This document shows positions 27,233-40,549 of a DNA stretch of 64,000 nucleotides, in pieces. The translations under genes were made by a program, and so were the position numbers. This stretch comes from Rhodothermales bacterium (GTDB lineage Bacteria; Bacteroidota; Rhodothermia; Rhodothermales; VXPQ01). The notes beneath the pieces are model-generated. The model was not told the DNA's origin and did not search any database. It worked only from the letters and a program-made list of their open reading frames with translations. The DNA lies in assembly GCA_022821845.1 (NCBI GenBank), contig JAJECT010000035.1, forward strand, positions 62,001-126,000. Reading direction: 5' to 3'. Position 1 is the stretch's first letter. Each line of letters starts with the position of its first letter.

Positions 27233-28504
27233 TCAGAGCGCCCGAATGGCCTGACTGGGCGGCGCCTCGATATCGCCGGCGTAGCCGTCGCCCGCGTAGC
27301 CGTCCCCGGCCCAGGGCGCCTCTGGATACAGCGCCTCGTCGTAATAGCGCGCCATGCGGGCCATCACGGCGCTCCATTCGTACGCGCCCGCCCGCTCCCG
27401 GGCCGCGCTGCCCATGCGGCGGCGTTCGGGTTCGCTTTGGATCAGATGGCGCGCGGCTTGCGTAAAGGCCCGGGCGTCTCCGGGGGGAATCAGCAGGCCG
27501 GTTTCGCCATGCGCCACGAGGGTGCGGCTTCCCGTGGCGTCGGCGCACACCGCAGGGAGTCCGGAAGCCATGGCTTCGAGGGTAACGTTGCCGAACGTTT
27601 CCGTATCGCTGGGAAACAGAAACACGTCCGAGGAGGCGTAGGCGCGGGCCAGCGCTCCGTTTTCCAGCCGCCCGGTGAAAATGGCGCGGGGAAGCTGACG
27701 GCGCAGATCGTCCAGCGCAGGGCCGTCTCCCACCACCATGCTCTGGTGGCGGACGCCCTGTTCTTCCAGGCTGCGCGCAACCTCTGCAAAGATGCGTACG
27801 CCCTTTTCCCGAACGACGCGCCCGATAAAACTGACGATGGGCGTGTCGTCTTGCACTCCGACAGATCGTCGCCAGGCCTTGTCGCGGCGCGCCGGATTAA
27901 AGCGATGCGTATCGACGCCGCGCGTCCAGAGGCGTATTCCCTTGTCGATGCCCTCGGAGCGGAGCGTATCGGCCATGGATTGCGACGGCACGTACACATG
28001 CCGACATCGACCGTAAAAGCGCCGCAGATATTGCCATGACCGGGCTTCCAGCCTCCCTAAACCGTAATATCTGAGGTACGAGGAGAAATGTGTGTGGTAG
28101 GAAGCCACCGCCGGAACGCCGGCTCTTTCCGCAAAGCGCAGCGCCTGGTAGCCCAGCAAGTCGGGCGTCGCGATGTGAAACAGGTGGGGCCGGAATGTCC
28201 TGAGCAGGGACCGGGCGTTGGGCGTCAGGCCCAGCGAAAGACGGTACTCGGCGCGTTGCGGCACCGGGATCGACGGAACAGGGGCGAGAATGCCGGCATG
28301 CTCCACAGGAGGGTCCGCAATGGTCGGCGCGAAAATCAGCGCCTCCGTATCGCGGGATTCAAGATAGGACACCAGCCGGTTCAGCGTGAGCGACACGCCG
28401 TCGGCAATGTGGTTGTACGCGCCGGTGAAAAGGGCTACCCGTCGCCGGACCGGGGAAGCCGGGCGGATGCGTTTCCGGGGTATCGTATGCGTTTCGTATT
28501 GCAT
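27233..28504 (-). CDS. Glycosyltransferase family 4 (alpha-mannosyl/diacylglycerol glycosyltransferase-like)
   Basis: The real start is the ATG at 28504 (423 aa); the open frame runs on into antisense uvrA. The N-domain begins RRVALFTGAYNHIADGVSLT with VASYHTHFSSYLRYYGLG, as in GT4 enzymes of the mannosyltransferase/sulfoquinovosyltransferase type. The C-domain has VSFIGRVVREKGVRIFAEVA, VVGDGPALDDLRRQL and the donor motif TETFGNVTLEAMASGLPAVC. Near the C-terminus a GDGYAGDGYAGD tandem of 5-residue units is visible. It is the second gene of a uvrA-GT-GT minus-strand run, with 89 bases after uvrA. Confidence 0.9.
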   Translation of the reverse strand: MQYETHTIPRKRIRPASPVRRRVALFTGAYNHIADGVSLTLNRLVSYLESRDTEALIFAPTIADPPVEHAGILAPVPSIPVPQRAEYRLSLGLTPNARSLLRTFRPHLFHIATPDLLGYQALRFAERAGVPAVASYHTHFSSYLRYYGLGRLEARSWQYLRRFYGRCRHVYVPSQSMADTLRSEGIDKGIRLWTRGVDTHRFNPARRDKAWRRSVGVQDDTPIVSFIGRVVREKGVRIFAEVARSLEEQGVRHQSMVVGDGPALDDLRRQLPRAIFTGRLENGALARAYASSDVFLFPSDTETFGNVTLEAMASGLPAVCADATGSRTLVAHGETGLLIPPGDARAFTQAARHLIQSEPERRRMGSAARERAGAYEWSAVMARMARYYDEALYPEAPWAGDGYAGDGYAGDIEAPPSQAIRAL

Positions 28505-28593
28505 GGAGCCTGTGTGCGCACAACGCAGGGCGATCAGGGCCTGCTGCGCCTGACGCAAGGTAAGCCGCAGGATATCCTCAAAAAGTAACGCGC

Positions 28594-31476
<2,883 letters not shown>

Positions 31477-31607
31477 GCGTATGGATGCAGCCTGCGCGGG
31501 TGCGCGAGGGCGCGCGAAGCGATAAACAGAAAAAAGTACAAACCCTGTCTAACGCGCGCGAGGCGGACAGGATGCAGGCAGGGGCAAGATACGTACGGAA
31601 GCGGATT

Positions 31608-34600
31608 TCAGCCGTCGTACCCGAGATTGGGGCGTAATAGCCGTTCGGCTTCCGCAACCGATATCTCCTTGCGGCGGGCGTAATCTTCGACCTGATCCTT
31701 CCCGATCAATCCTACGTCGAAATAGCGCGCCTTCGGGTGGGAAAAATACCATCCGCTCACCGAAGCGCCCGGCAACATGGCCCAGGATTCGGTAAGTTCC
31801 ACGCCAATGCGCCGGCGGACGTCGAGCAAGTCCCAGAGTTTCTGTTTTTCGCTATGTTCCGGGCAGGCCGGATAGCCCGGAGCCGGACGAATTCCCCGGT
31901 AGGATTCTGCGATCAGGTCGTCGTTGCCCAGCGATTCTTCGGGTGCGTAGCCCCACCATTCGCGGCGTATCCTAAGGTGCAGGTACTCGGCGAACGCTTC
32001 GGCCAGCCGGTCCGCCAGCGCCTGAAGCATGATCGCGCTGTAATCGTCGCCCGCTTCCTTGAAGGCGGCGGTTCGCTCCGATGCGCCCAGGCCCGCCGTG
32101 ACTGCGAACGCCCCGATCCAGTCGTTGATGTCCTGCCCGACGGGCGCTACGTAATCCGACAGCGCGCGGTGGGGCTTGCCGGTCGGCAAAGTCCGTTGCT
32201 GACGGAGCATCGACAGGCGCGCTCGTTCCGCGCGTCGCTGCTCGTCGGCGAAAACCAGGATGTCGTCGTCTTGCGTCGCCGCCGCCGGGAACAGGCCGTA
32301 CGCCCCGCGCGCAAGGAGCCATTCTTCTTGCACGATTCGGTCCAGCATGGCCCGCCCGTCGCCGTAGAGTTCGCGCGCCGCCGCGCCGCGCGCCGGGTCT
32401 TGCAAGATAGCCGGGAACAGGCCGTTGATTTCCCAGGCGGAGAAAAAGGGCCGCCAGTCGATGTATTCGACGAGTTCTTCCAGCGGTTGCCGCTTGATCG
32501 TATGCGCGCCGGGTCGGTTGGGCTTCGGCGGCGGGTGCGCATCCCAGGCTCCGTCGAAACGGTTTGCGCGGGCGGCTTCAAGGGTCAGGCTCGGCAGGCG
32601 GCGCTTCGGTTGCGCATGCCGTTTTCGCCGGACGGCGTGCTCGCGGTCCACCGACCGGACGTAGTCGTCGCGGCGCGCCGCCGCCAATTCTTTCATGACC
32701 CCTACGGCGCGGGAAGCATCTTTCACATATACGACGGGTCCGCCGTACGCCGGGTCGATCTTGACCGAGGTATGTATCGGCGAGGTGGTCGCGCCGCCGA
32801 TCAGCAGGGGAATGCCGAACCCCTGCTTTTCCATTTCGCTGGCGACATGCACCATTTCGTCGAGCGATGGCGTAATCAAACCCGACAGGCCGATCATATC
32901 CGCGCCCTGTTCGCGGGCTGTGTCGAGGATGCGCTGGCATGGGGTCATTACGCCAAGGTCCTCTACCGCGAAGCCATTGCATTGCAGCACCACGCGGACG
33001 ATGTTTTTTCCGATGTCGTGCACGTCGCCCTTCACCGTAGCCATGACCACCTTGCCGCGTCCGCGCGCAAGCGACGCGGATTCGTCTCCCTGCATGAACG
33101 GCACGAGGTATTCTACGGCCTGCTTCATCACGCGCGCCGACTTCACTACTTGCGGGAGAAACATCTTGCCGTCGCCGAACAGGTCGCCCACCCGGTTCAT
33201 GCCCCGCATCAGCGGGCCTTCGATGACGTCCAGGGGCCGGTCCGCCGCCTGTCTCGCTTCCTCGACGTCGCTCAGAATATGTTCGTCGAGTCCGTGGACC
33301 AGCGCATGCTCCAGCCGGGCCTCGACGGGCGAGGCGCGCCAGGCGTCCGCCTCGGCGCGTTTCGTTTCGGGGGTTTCGCGTACGCTTTGCGCTATGGCGA
33401 GCAAGCGTTCGGTAGCGTCGGGCCGCCGGTTCAGGATCGCGTCCTCTACCGTTTCGCGGAGCGTGTCCGGAATATCGTCGTACGCGACGAGGGCGCCCGC
33501 GTTTACGATCGCCATATCCAGTCCGGCGCGCGTCGCATGGTACAGGAATACGGCGTGCATGGCCCGCCGCACCGGTTCGTTTCCCCGAAAGGAAAAAGAA
33601 ACGTTGCTTACGCCGCCGCTAACCAGGGCACCGGGGCAGGCCGCCTTGATATGCGGGATGGCGTCGATGAACGCGCGGGCGTATCCGTCGTGCTCTTCGA
33701 TTCCGGTGGCTATGGCCAGAATATTGGGATCGAAAATAATATCTTCCGCCGGGAAATCGAGTTGCTCCGTAAGCAGGGCGTAACTGCGCGCGCATATTTC
33801 CACCCGCCGCTCGACGGTCGTGGCCTGCCCTTCTTCGTCGAACGCCATGACCACCACGGCATGCCCCAGGTCGCGGATCATCCGGGCCTGCCGCAGAAAC
33901 GTTTCTTCGCCTTCCTTCAAACTGATGGAGTTGGCGACGCCCTTGCCTTGCAGGCATTCGAGGCCGGCCCGGAGCACCTCGAAGCGCGAGGAATCCACCA
34001 TGACCGGTACGCGGCTGATGCCGGGTTCGGAGGCCAGCAGGTTCAGGAACCGCCGCATGACCGCCTCCCCGTCGAGCATGCCCTCGTCCATGTTGACGTC
34101 GATGACGTTGGCGCCGCCCGCCACCTGTTCCCCCGCTATTTTCAGCGCGGCGGGGAAATCCTCGTTCCGGATATGCCGCAGGAAAACCCTGGAGCCGGCC
34201 ACATTGGTGCGCTCGCCGATATGCAGCAGGCCCGTGGTTTCCGTTCTGGAAAGCGCTTCGAGCCCCGACAACCGCATGCGGCGTTTCGTTTTCGGCGTCT
34301 TGCGCGGCAGGGCCGACAGGACCGCCTCCCGAATCGCTTCGATATGCGCCGGCGTCGTTCCGCAACAGCCGCCGAGGATGTTCACCACATGGTCTTCGGC
34401 GATTCCTTTCAGGATGGCTGCCGTGGTTTCCGGAGATTCGTCGTAGGCCCCGAATTCGTTTGGCAAGCCGGCGTTCGGGTGCAAGCTGATCGGGGTATCG
34501 GCGATATGGGACACTTCGCGGATATGCCGGTCGAGGTCGCTGGCCCCGAGCGAGCAGTTGAGGCCCACGGCCAACGGGTTTGCATGGCGAATGGAAACGA

Positions 34601-35300
34601 AAAACGCCTCAAGCGTTTGTCCCGACAGCGTACGGCCCGAGCGGTCGGTTACGGTGCCCGATACGATCGTCGGGAGCGTCGCGCCCGTATCCCGTTCAAG
34701 CCGGGCGATAGCGTACAAGGCCGCTTTCGCGTTCAACGCGTCGAAAATCGTTTCCACCAGCAGCAGATCGGCTCCGCCCTCGCAGAGGCCCCGCGCCGCC
34801 TCGTAGTATGTGGCGCTCAGTTCTTCGAACGTAATGGTCCGGTAGCCGGGGTCTTCGACCTTCGGCGACATGGACAGCGTGCGATTGGTGGGCCCCATGC
34901 TCCCCGCCACCAGTTTGCATTCGCCCGTTTTGCGGATCCACCGGTCGGCTGCTTCCCGCGCCAGCGCCGCCGCGCTCCGGTTTATTTCGAAGACAAGATG
35001 CTCCAGTCCGTAGTCGGCCTGGGACGGCCCGTTCGCCGTGAAACTGTTCGTGGTCAGGACGTCTGCGCCCGCCGCCAGATATTGCTCGTGGATATGGGCG
35101 ACGAGATGCGGCTGCGTCAGGCACAAGAGGTCGATGTTGCCCCTCAGCTCCCGTTCCGCGTTTCTGAATCGTTCCCCGCGAAAGGCGTCTTCGTCCAGTC
35201 CGAGGGGTTGCGTCATTGTGCCGTAGGCCCCATCCATCAGCACAATGCGCCTGCCCATCGTCTGGCGCAGCCAGTCGAGGCGCTTCGTTCGGCTGTTCAT
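31608..35300 (-). CDS. metH: Cobalamin-dependent methionine synthase MetH
   Basis: MetH transfers a methyl group from 5-methyltetrahydrofolate through methylcobalamin to homocysteine. The start at 35300 ([20 protein letters not shown]) gives 1230 aa, full family length. All four modules are visible: the homocysteine domain with zinc cysteines ([22 protein letters not shown]), the pterin domain ([12 protein letters not shown]), the B12 cap and binding domain ([12 protein letters not shown] with the Asp-x-His-x-x-Gly ligand; LLIGGATTS), and the SAM reactivation domain ([15 protein letters not shown]). Its ATG overlaps the metF stop by 4 bases. The frame stays open 830 bases further upstream over metF, but that part is a shadow. 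Confidence 0.97.
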   Translation of the reverse strand: MNSRTKRLDWLRQTMGRRIVLMDGAYGTMTQPLGLDEDAFRGERFRNAERELRGNIDLLCLTQPHLVAHIHEQYLAAGADVLTTNSFTANGPSQADYGLEHLVFEINRSAAALAREAADRWIRKTGECKLVAGSMGPTNRTLSMSPKVEDPGYRTITFEELSATYYEAARGLCEGGADLLLVETIFDALNAKAALYAIARLERDTGATLPTIVSGTVTDRSGRTLSGQTLEAFFVSIRHANPLAVGLNCSLGASDLDRHIREVSHIADTPISLHPNAGLPNEFGAYDESPETTAAILKGIAEDHVVNILGGCCGTTPAHIEAIREAVLSALPRKTPKTKRRMRLSGLEALSRTETTGLLHIGERTNVAGSRVFLRHIRNEDFPAALKIAGEQVAGGANVIDVNMDEGMLDGEAVMRRFLNLLASEPGISRVPVMVDSSRFEVLRAGLECLQGKGVANSISLKEGEETFLRQARMIRDLGHAVVVMAFDEEGQATTVERRVEICARSYALLTEQLDFPAEDIIFDPNILAIATGIEEHDGYARAFIDAIPHIKAACPGALVSGGVSNVSFSFRGNEPVRRAMHAVFLYHATRAGLDMAIVNAGALVAYDDIPDTLRETVEDAILNRRPDATERLLAIAQSVRETPETKRAEADAWRASPVEARLEHALVHGLDEHILSDVEEARQAADRPLDVIEGPLMRGMNRVGDLFGDGKMFLPQVVKSARVMKQAVEYLVPFMQGDESASLARGRGKVVMATVKGDVHDIGKNIVRVVLQCNGFAVEDLGVMTPCQRILDTAREQGADMIGLSGLITPSLDEMVHVASEMEKQGFGIPLLIGGATTSPIHTSVKIDPAYGGPVVYVKDASRAVGVMKELAAARRDDYVRSVDREHAVRRKRHAQPKRRLPSLTLEAARANRFDGAWDAHPPPKPNRPGAHTIKRQPLEELVEYIDWRPFFSAWEINGLFPAILQDPARGAAARELYGDGRAMLDRIVQEEWLLARGAYGLFPAAATQDDDILVFADEQRRAERARLSMLRQQRTLPTGKPHRALSDYVAPVGQDINDWIGAFAVTAGLGASERTAAFKEAGDDYSAIMLQALADRLAEAFAEYLHLRIRREWWGYAPEESLGNDDLIAESYRGIRPAPGYPACPEHSEKQKLWDLLDVRRRIGVELTESWAMLPGASVSGWYFSHPKARYFDVGLIGKDQVEDYARRKEISVAEAERLLRPNLGYDG

Positions 35301-36115
35301 GTTTTCAGCGTTCGGGCAATTTCCGTCGCCAGCCGATGCTGGTTCAACGTATACAAATGTATGTGCTCGATGCCTTCCGCCTGGAGTCGCAAGGCTTGTT
35401 TGCAGGCAACGTCCCGGGCCATTTCGAAGACTTCCTCGTCGCTTTTCCCCTGGAATTCGGCCCGTAACCCACTTGGCACCACCGTTCCGCACTTGTCGGC
35501 GAACCCGAATACCCGGGAGGGATTGTGGATGGGCATGACGCCGGGCCAGACCGGCGCCGCAATGCCCCTTTGCGCGCATTCGTCCCGAAACGACAGGAAG
35601 GCGTCCGTGTCGAAAAAAAGTTGCGAGATAGCGAAATCGGCGCCTGCCTCCACCTTGCGTCGCAGCACCGCGAACCGGTCGTCGGGGCTGCGGTCTTCGG
35701 GATGTCCCTCCGGGTAGCACCCGACGCCGATGGCGAATTCCGGCGCGGCGACCCGGAGTCCCGCGACCAGTTCCCAGGAAGATGCGTAGTGTGCTTCGCC
35801 CGCTGCATAGCCGTCCGGCTTGTCGCCTCGCAGCGCGATGCAACGGCGTACGCCGAGTTCGGCGTACGCGCGCGTCAGGCGGGCGATCTGGTCGCGCGTA
35901 CGACCAATGCTCGACATATGGGGGCAACACGTTACGCGATGCTTCGTCCGCAATGCGCGCACAAGTTCCAGCGTACCATGTTGCGACGATCCCGCCGCCC
36001 CGCAGGATACGCTTACGAAGCGCGGCTTCAGCGCAAGCAGCGCAGGGAGATTCGCCTCGAGTCGTTCTGCGGCAAGCGCCGTGCGCGGCGGAAAAAATTC
36101 CAGGGAAAAAGTCAT
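35297..36115 (-). CDS. metF: 5,10-methylenetetrahydrofolate reductase MetF
   Basis: MetF reduces 5,10-methylene-THF to 5-methyl-THF with FAD and NAD(P)H and so supplies the MetH substrate. The 272-aa TIM-barrel protein starts [20 protein letters not shown] and includes [12 protein letters not shown], the folate and FAD segment [31 protein letters not shown], and [20 protein letters not shown] near the C-terminus. It is slightly shorter than many homologues but complete. The ATGA overlap with metH shows tight coupling. I looked for a SAM or cobalamin riboswitch in the 36116-36200 leader and saw none. Confidence 0.95.
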   Translation of the reverse strand: MTFSLEFFPPRTALAAERLEANLPALLALKPRFVSVSCGAAGSSQHGTLELVRALRTKHRVTCCPHMSSIGRTRDQIARLTRAYAELGVRRCIALRGDKPDGYAAGEAHYASSWELVAGLRVAAPEFAIGVGCYPEGHPEDRSPDDRFAVLRRKVEAGADFAISQLFFDTDAFLSFRDECAQRGIAAPVWPGVMPIHNPSRVFGFADKCGTVVPSGLRAEFQGKSDEEVFEMARDVACKQALRLQAEGIEHIHLYTLNQHRLATEIARTLKT

Positions 36116-36192
36116 GGCCCTCTAACGTCAACGCCTTGCCGTGTTCCCCGTACGGTTTCCAGACGGAGATCCTTGCGCAATAATCAGGATAA

Positions 36193-36297
36193 ACAATTCG
36201 TCAAAAAAGACGATTAAACGGGTATAAACGCCTTTTAATCGTCATATTTTACGATTAAAACAAGTAAATAAATTATTCGTAAATAAAGACGAATTGT
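36193..36297. promoter_or_regulatory. Nested inverted repeats upstream of hipBA, probable operator
   Basis: Two perfect 10-bp inverted repeats are nested. The outer pair is ACAATTCGTC (36193-36202) with GACGAATTGT (36288-36297). The inner pair is GACGATTAAA (36209-36218) with TTTAATCGTC (36234-36243). A further half-site ACGATTAAAA is at 36251-36260. HipB-type antitoxins bind several palindromes upstream of their own gene, so autoregulation is likely. The region also separates the divergent metF. Confidence 0.6.
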
Positions 36298-36327
36298 CGT
36301 ATATTATGGCCTTCTTCTCGCCATAAA

Positions 36328-36696
36328 ATGCGAATTATGTCTTTGGAAAATCAAAATACCGATGAATACCTGCTTGCCGAGCTTGGCAAACGTTTTGCCC
36401 GCGAGCGCCTCGATCTGGGCATTACCCAGGCCGACCTTGCCTTCGAGGCGGGAATATCCAAGCGTACGCTGGAGCGCATCGAGGCGGGCAAGGCGGTCCA
36501 GTTCACCAGCGTTATTCGCGTGCTCAGGGCATTGCGTCTCGTCCCGAACCTGGATGCGCTGGTTCCCAAAACCGGTCAACGCCCCATGGACATTCTGAGG
36601 AGCAGGCAAGGCAAGCAGCGCCAGCGCGCGCCGTCTTCCAGTCCCAATGTCGTTCGGGAACCGCCTGGAGTATGGCGCTGGGGAGATGAGCAATGA
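36328..36696 (+). CDS. HTH antitoxin of a HipBA-type system (XRE family)
   Basis: The 122-aa protein carries an XRE helix-turn-helix (GKRFARERLDLGITQADLAF then EAGISKRTLERIEAGKAVQF) in the first two thirds and a short basic tail. This is the layout of HipB-like antitoxins, which bind and neutralise HipA and repress the operon. The next gene, a HipA kinase, overlaps its last 4 bases. The ATG at 36337 is an alternative start. Nested inverted repeats just upstream are the likely binding sites. Confidence 0.85.
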   Translation: MRIMSLENQNTDEYLLAELGKRFARERLDLGITQADLAFEAGISKRTLERIEAGKAVQFTSVIRVLRALRLVPNLDALVPKTGQRPMDILRSRQGKQRQRAPSSSPNVVREPPGVWRWGDEQ

Positions 36697-37997
36697 CGCA
36701 CGCCGAGGTCAAACTTTGGGGAAGCACGGTCGCCGCCGTCACGCTCGGGGACGGCCAGGAAGTCGCCGACTTTCAGTTTGCCCCGACATTTCTTGAAAGC
36801 GGCATAGAGCCGGCCCCGCTCGCCATGCCCTTGTCCAGCAGGGTGTACCGGTTCCCTGCGCTTGCCCGGGAATCCTTCTACGGGCTTCCCGGCATGTTGG
36901 CGGATGCGCTGCCGGATCGTTTCGGTCATGCCGTGATCGACGCCTGGCTGGCGAAGCAGGGCAGGCCGCCGGATTCGCTCAATGCCGTCGAGCGGTTGTG
37001 TTACACGGGGTCCCGGGGGATGGGCGCGATGGAATTTTCTCCTGCGACAGGCCCTCGCGCGGGCCGGGGGCAGCGCCTGCAGGTGGATCGGCTGGCGACG
37101 TTGGCTTCCGAAATCCTGCAACGCCGCGAAGCGCTGCGTTTGTCCTTCGACGGGCCAAGCGACGAAGCGCCGCTTCAGGACATCCTGCGGGTGGGTACGT
37201 CCGCAGGCGGCGCCCGCGCAAAGGCCGTGATCGCATGGAACCCCCGAACGCAAGAGGTTCGCTCGGGACAGATAGCGGTTGGCGACGGGTTCGAATACTG
37301 GCTGATAAAATTCGACGGCGTGGGCGGAGAACAGGACGGAGGGTGGGCGGCCCCCGAAGGATACGGCGCCATAGAATACGCCTATTACCTTATGGCGCGG
37401 GACGCCGGGATCGAAATGGCCGATAGCCGCTTGTTCGAAGAAGGCGGGCGACGGCATTTCATGACCCGCCGCTTCGATCGGCTATTCGACGGGGCCAAGC
37501 TGCACATGCAGTCGCTGGGCGCGATGGCGCATCTCGATTTCAACGAGGCGGGCGCCTATTCTTACGAGCAGGCGTTTATGGTCATTCGCAGACTGGGGCT
37601 TTCGATGAACGCGGTAGAGGAACAGTTTCGCCGCATGGTTTTCAATGTCTTCGCCCGCAATCAGGACGATCACGTCAAAAACATCGCCTTTCTTATGGAC
37701 CGGACCGGAGCATGGTCGCTGGCGCCCGCCTTCGACCTGACCTATGCCTGCAACCCGGAGGGCAAGTGGACTGCGGTCCACCAGATGACGCTGAACGGAA
37801 AACAGGAGAAGTTCGCGATGGAAGATTTCCAGGCCTGCGCCCGGGTCGCCGCCATGAAACGGGGGCGCGCGGAAGATATTTGCGCCGAGGTCTGCGAGGT
37901 CGTGTCGCGCTGGCCGGACTACGCGGACGCGGCGCGCGTCGCCGCCGTGCAACGAGACGCCATACGAGCGCGTATTGAGGAAGCTATTATTCTGTAA
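36693..37997 (+). CDS. HipA-type serine/threonine kinase toxin
   Basis: HipA kinases phosphorylate host targets (glutamyl-tRNA synthetase in Escherichia coli) and cause growth arrest. The 434-aa product shows the N-terminal HipA_N part (LWGSTVAAVTLGDG; YGLPGMLADALPDRFG; TGSRGMGAMEFSP) and the kinase core HipA_C with catalytic FARNQDDHVKNIAFLMDRTG and the metal motif LAPAFDLTYACNP. Full length for the family, with start overlapping the antitoxin. The Asn-Gln-Asp-Asp-His motif is intact, so the toxin is probably active. Confidence 0.92.
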   Translation: MTHAEVKLWGSTVAAVTLGDGQEVADFQFAPTFLESGIEPAPLAMPLSSRVYRFPALARESFYGLPGMLADALPDRFGHAVIDAWLAKQGRPPDSLNAVERLCYTGSRGMGAMEFSPATGPRAGRGQRLQVDRLATLASEILQRREALRLSFDGPSDEAPLQDILRVGTSAGGARAKAVIAWNPRTQEVRSGQIAVGDGFEYWLIKFDGVGGEQDGGWAAPEGYGAIEYAYYLMARDAGIEMADSRLFEEGGRRHFMTRRFDRLFDGAKLHMQSLGAMAHLDFNEAGAYSYEQAFMVIRRLGLSMNAVEEQFRRMVFNVFARNQDDHVKNIAFLMDRTGAWSLAPAFDLTYACNPEGKWTAVHQMTLNGKQEKFAMEDFQACARVAAMKRGRAEDICAEVCEVVSRWPDYADAARVAAVQRDAIRARIEEAIIL

Positions 37998-38009
37998 TCG
38001 GCGCATCCC

Positions 38010-40169
38010 ATGGAGTTTCTCAATCCGTTCATGCTTTTCGCGCTGGGCGCGGCGGCGATCCCGGTGATTGTGCATCTGTTCCATTTTCGCCGTCCGCGGA
38101 AAGTGGATTTCAGTTCGCTCGCCTTTGTTCGGGAATTGCAAAAGACCACGATGCAGCGGGTGCGCCTGCGGCAGTGGCTTCTGCTTGCGCTGCGCCTGCT
38201 TGCCATCGCGTGCCTGGTCCTCGCCTTTGCGCGTCCGTCGCTTACGGGCCAGATGGCCGGGGCCGTCGGCGGCGCGGCCCGGTCTTCCGCCGCGTTCGTC
38301 ATCGACAATTCACTTTCCATGACGCTTCGGGACGCAGAAGGGGAATATCTTCGGCAGGCGAGGGAGATCGCGACGGGCTTGCTCCGGGAATTCGAGGAGC
38401 GCGACGAGATTTTTCTGCGGACGACCGCCGGGGAGCCGGTGCCCGCCGGACCGCTTTCGCCCGCCGCGGCCCTTGACGCGGTCGAGGAGATTCGGGCTGC
38501 CGCCGGGGGCGTATCCGCGCTGGCGGCTGTTCGTTCTGCAATGGAAGCCTTGCAGGACGCCGCGCATCCGAACCGCGAAGCCTATCTCGTGACCGACATG
38601 CAGGCGTCGGCGCTGGCGGATACCGCGCGGGCGACGTTTGTGGAGGGCGCGCGGGCCTATTTGTTGCCGGTCGGGGGGCGGACGCAGCCCAATGTCGCCG
38701 TGGTCGACGCGCGTATCGATAGCCGGATCGTCGAGGCGGGCCAGCCGGTGCGTTTGTCTGCTACGCTGGTGAATTACGGGGACGAGCCGGTCGAGGGGTA
38801 TGTGGCGAGCGTGTTTCTGGAAGGGCGTCGCCTGGCGCAGGCTACGGCGGATTTGCCGCCCCGCGAACCGACCGAGGCATCCTTTGCCGTTACGGCGCCC
38901 GAAGCCGGGTGGCTTGCCGGCGCGGTGGAAATTCCGGAAGATGCGTATTCTGTCGACGACCGCCGCTATTTTACGCTGCATGCGCCCGAGCGGCGGCGCA
39001 TTTTGATTGTGCGGGGCGCCGGCGAGGACACCCGTTTCCTGGAACTGGCGCTGTCGCCGGAACTGGCCCGCGGCCGCGTGGCCTTCGACGTAACCGTTAT
39101 TCCCGAAACGAGCCTGGCGGCGACGGGGCCGGATCGGTACGATGCGGTGGTGATGGCGGGCGTTCGGACCCTTTCCAGCGGAGAAACGGAGGCGCTGGCG
39201 CGGTATGTGGCGGGCGGCGGCGGGTTGCTGCTTGGTCCGTCTGCGGCGGGACAGGAGGGGGGGCATGCGTACAATGCCTTGCTGGAAGCCATCGGGGGCG
39301 GTCGCATATCCGGGTTCAACGGATCGCTGGATGCGCAAACCCGCATCGCTTCGTTCGACCGCGTGGAACTGGAGCACCCGCTTTTCGAGGGCGTTTTTCA
39401 TGTGGGGCCGGAAGGGGACGCGCCGAATGTCGAGCGTCCGGAAATATGGTTCGCCGCCCGCTACGCGCCGCGAGGCGCCGGGGAGCAGTCCATCATTCGT
39501 CTTTCCAACGGCGATCCGTTCCTGCAGGAAATCCGGCACGGGCGGGGCGTGGCGCTACTGCTCGCCGTTGCGCCCGACGCGCGCTGGAGCGAGCTGCCCG
39601 TACGGGGTTTGTTCGTCCCGCTCATGTATCGTTCCCTGTACTATTTGTCGGCCTGGGAATCCGTTGCGGGCGAGCAGTTTCCGGCGGGGCGTTCCGCCGA
39701 ACTTCGCATTGCCCGCCCCCCCGACGAGGCCCTTTTTCGCCTTGCGGGGCCCGACGGGACGGAGTACGCGCCCGAACAGCGCGACTTGTTTGGCGCCGCG
39801 CTCCTCACGCTTGACCGGGAAGCCGTCGAGCGTCCCGGCGTCTACGACGTATATGCGGGCGAAGAGATTGCGCGCCGCATTGCGTTCAATGCAGACGAGC
39901 GGGAATCGGACCTGCTTGCGATGGAAACAGAAGAGGCCCGGCGGCGGATGGCCGAGGTGGTTGGCGGGCCGGTAGAGATCGTAGCGGCAGGGGGGCGTTC
40001 CGCCGCGGACGTCGTGGCGACGGTGGCGGAGCAGCGTACGGGGCGCGAATTGTGGAAAATGTTCCTGCTCCTGGCGCTCCTGTTTTTGGCGGCGGAAATG
40101 GCGGTAGCGAAGGGATGGCGCCCCTCGGCGAAAGAAGGCGCTTCCCTGTTTGCCCGCGCCGGATCATAG
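38010..40169 (+). CDS. BatA-domain von Willebrand factor A membrane protein
   Basis: The 719-aa protein begins with the BatA N-terminal domain (MEFLNPFMLFALGAAAIPVI; VHLFHFRRPRKVDFSSLAF), including TM1, followed by TM2 (WLLLALRLLAIACLVLAFAR). A VWA domain with the MIDAS motif FVIDNSLSMTL follows. The centre has a CARDB-like beta region (NYGDEPVEGYVASVFLEG) and a glutamine-amidotransferase-like segment (GGGLLLGPSAAGQEGG). The last TM (KMFLLLALLFLAAEMAVAKG) precedes a short tail. Bat-type proteins occur in Bacteroidota operons with MoxR ATPases; none is adjacent here. The function is unproven. Confidence 0.88.
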   Translation: MEFLNPFMLFALGAAAIPVIVHLFHFRRPRKVDFSSLAFVRELQKTTMQRVRLRQWLLLALRLLAIACLVLAFARPSLTGQMAGAVGGAARSSAAFVIDNSLSMTLRDAEGEYLRQAREIATGLLREFEERDEIFLRTTAGEPVPAGPLSPAAALDAVEEIRAAAGGVSALAAVRSAMEALQDAAHPNREAYLVTDMQASALADTARATFVEGARAYLLPVGGRTQPNVAVVDARIDSRIVEAGQPVRLSATLVNYGDEPVEGYVASVFLEGRRLAQATADLPPREPTEASFAVTAPEAGWLAGAVEIPEDAYSVDDRRYFTLHAPERRRILIVRGAGEDTRFLELALSPELARGRVAFDVTVIPETSLAATGPDRYDAVVMAGVRTLSSGETEALARYVAGGGGLLLGPSAAGQEGGHAYNALLEAIGGGRISGFNGSLDAQTRIASFDRVELEHPLFEGVFHVGPEGDAPNVERPEIWFAARYAPRGAGEQSIIRLSNGDPFLQEIRHGRGVALLLAVAPDARWSELPVRGLFVPLMYRSLYYLSAWESVAGEQFPAGRSAELRIARPPDEALFRLAGPDGTEYAPEQRDLFGAALLTLDREAVERPGVYDVYAGEEIARRIAFNADERESDLLAMETEEARRRMAEVVGGPVEIVAAGGRSAADVVATVAEQRTGRELWKMFLLLALLFLAAEMAVAKGWRPSAKEGASLFARAGS

Positions 40170-40348
40170 CGCGCCGCCGTTTCCGCGATCTTCTCGTCGC
40201 TTGGCGCGGCTTCTGGCGGTTGCGCCGCCTCCATGGACGACGGCGTGGCGTTGCGCGCGGGCTGCCCCGACAGGGCGCCGTACGCTGCGACAAAGACGAT
40301 CAGAATCAGGAAGGCCGGGACGAGGGTGCGATACGATTTGCGGAGCAT
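39842..40348 (-). CDS. Possible small membrane-anchored protein antisense to the BatA gene end
   Basis: A minus-strand ORF opens with MLRKSYRTLVPAFLILIVFV, a good signal-anchor, followed by a Pro/Ala-rich stretch. Only its first 60 codons lie in the otherwise empty 40170-40549 gap; the rest is antisense to the BatA gene and looks like shadow (Arg/Ser-rich). It could be a genuine short protein whose 3' end was lost, or chance. No homologue is recognised. I see nothing else in this gap except the lead of hflX. Confidence 0.22.
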   Translation of the reverse strand: MLRKSYRTLVPAFLILIVFVAAYGALSGQPARNATPSSMEAAQPPEAAPSDEKIAETAARYDPARANREAPSFAEGRHPFATAISAAKNRSARSRNIFHNSRPVRCSATVATTSAAERPPAATISTGPPTTSAIRRRASSVSIASRSDSRSSALNAMRRAISSPAYTS

Positions 40349-40549
40349 GGGAGGGAAGCGGGTGGTTCGCGGTGCGCTGGGGTACCTGATTATATTCCGC
40401 CGAGGGGCGTTTTAGCAGGGCGGCGGGGATCGCGGCCCGGTTCGGGGGCGTCGCAACCCCGATCCGCGTACGGCGTAATATCCACGAGGCTTTCTGCCGC
40501 ACAGGAACAAGACGCCGTCCGTTGCAACCTTCCAAGCGCTATCCCCTCT

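Noticed and set aside
31737-35717. 1326-codon plus-strand ORF antisense to metH and metF
   Set aside because: metH and metF on the minus strand have every expected motif; the antisense product is Arg/His/Gly-rich without domains.
36116-36200. SAM or cobalamin riboswitch upstream of metF-metH
   Set aside because: I could not find the conserved cores or a plausible set of helices in the short leader.
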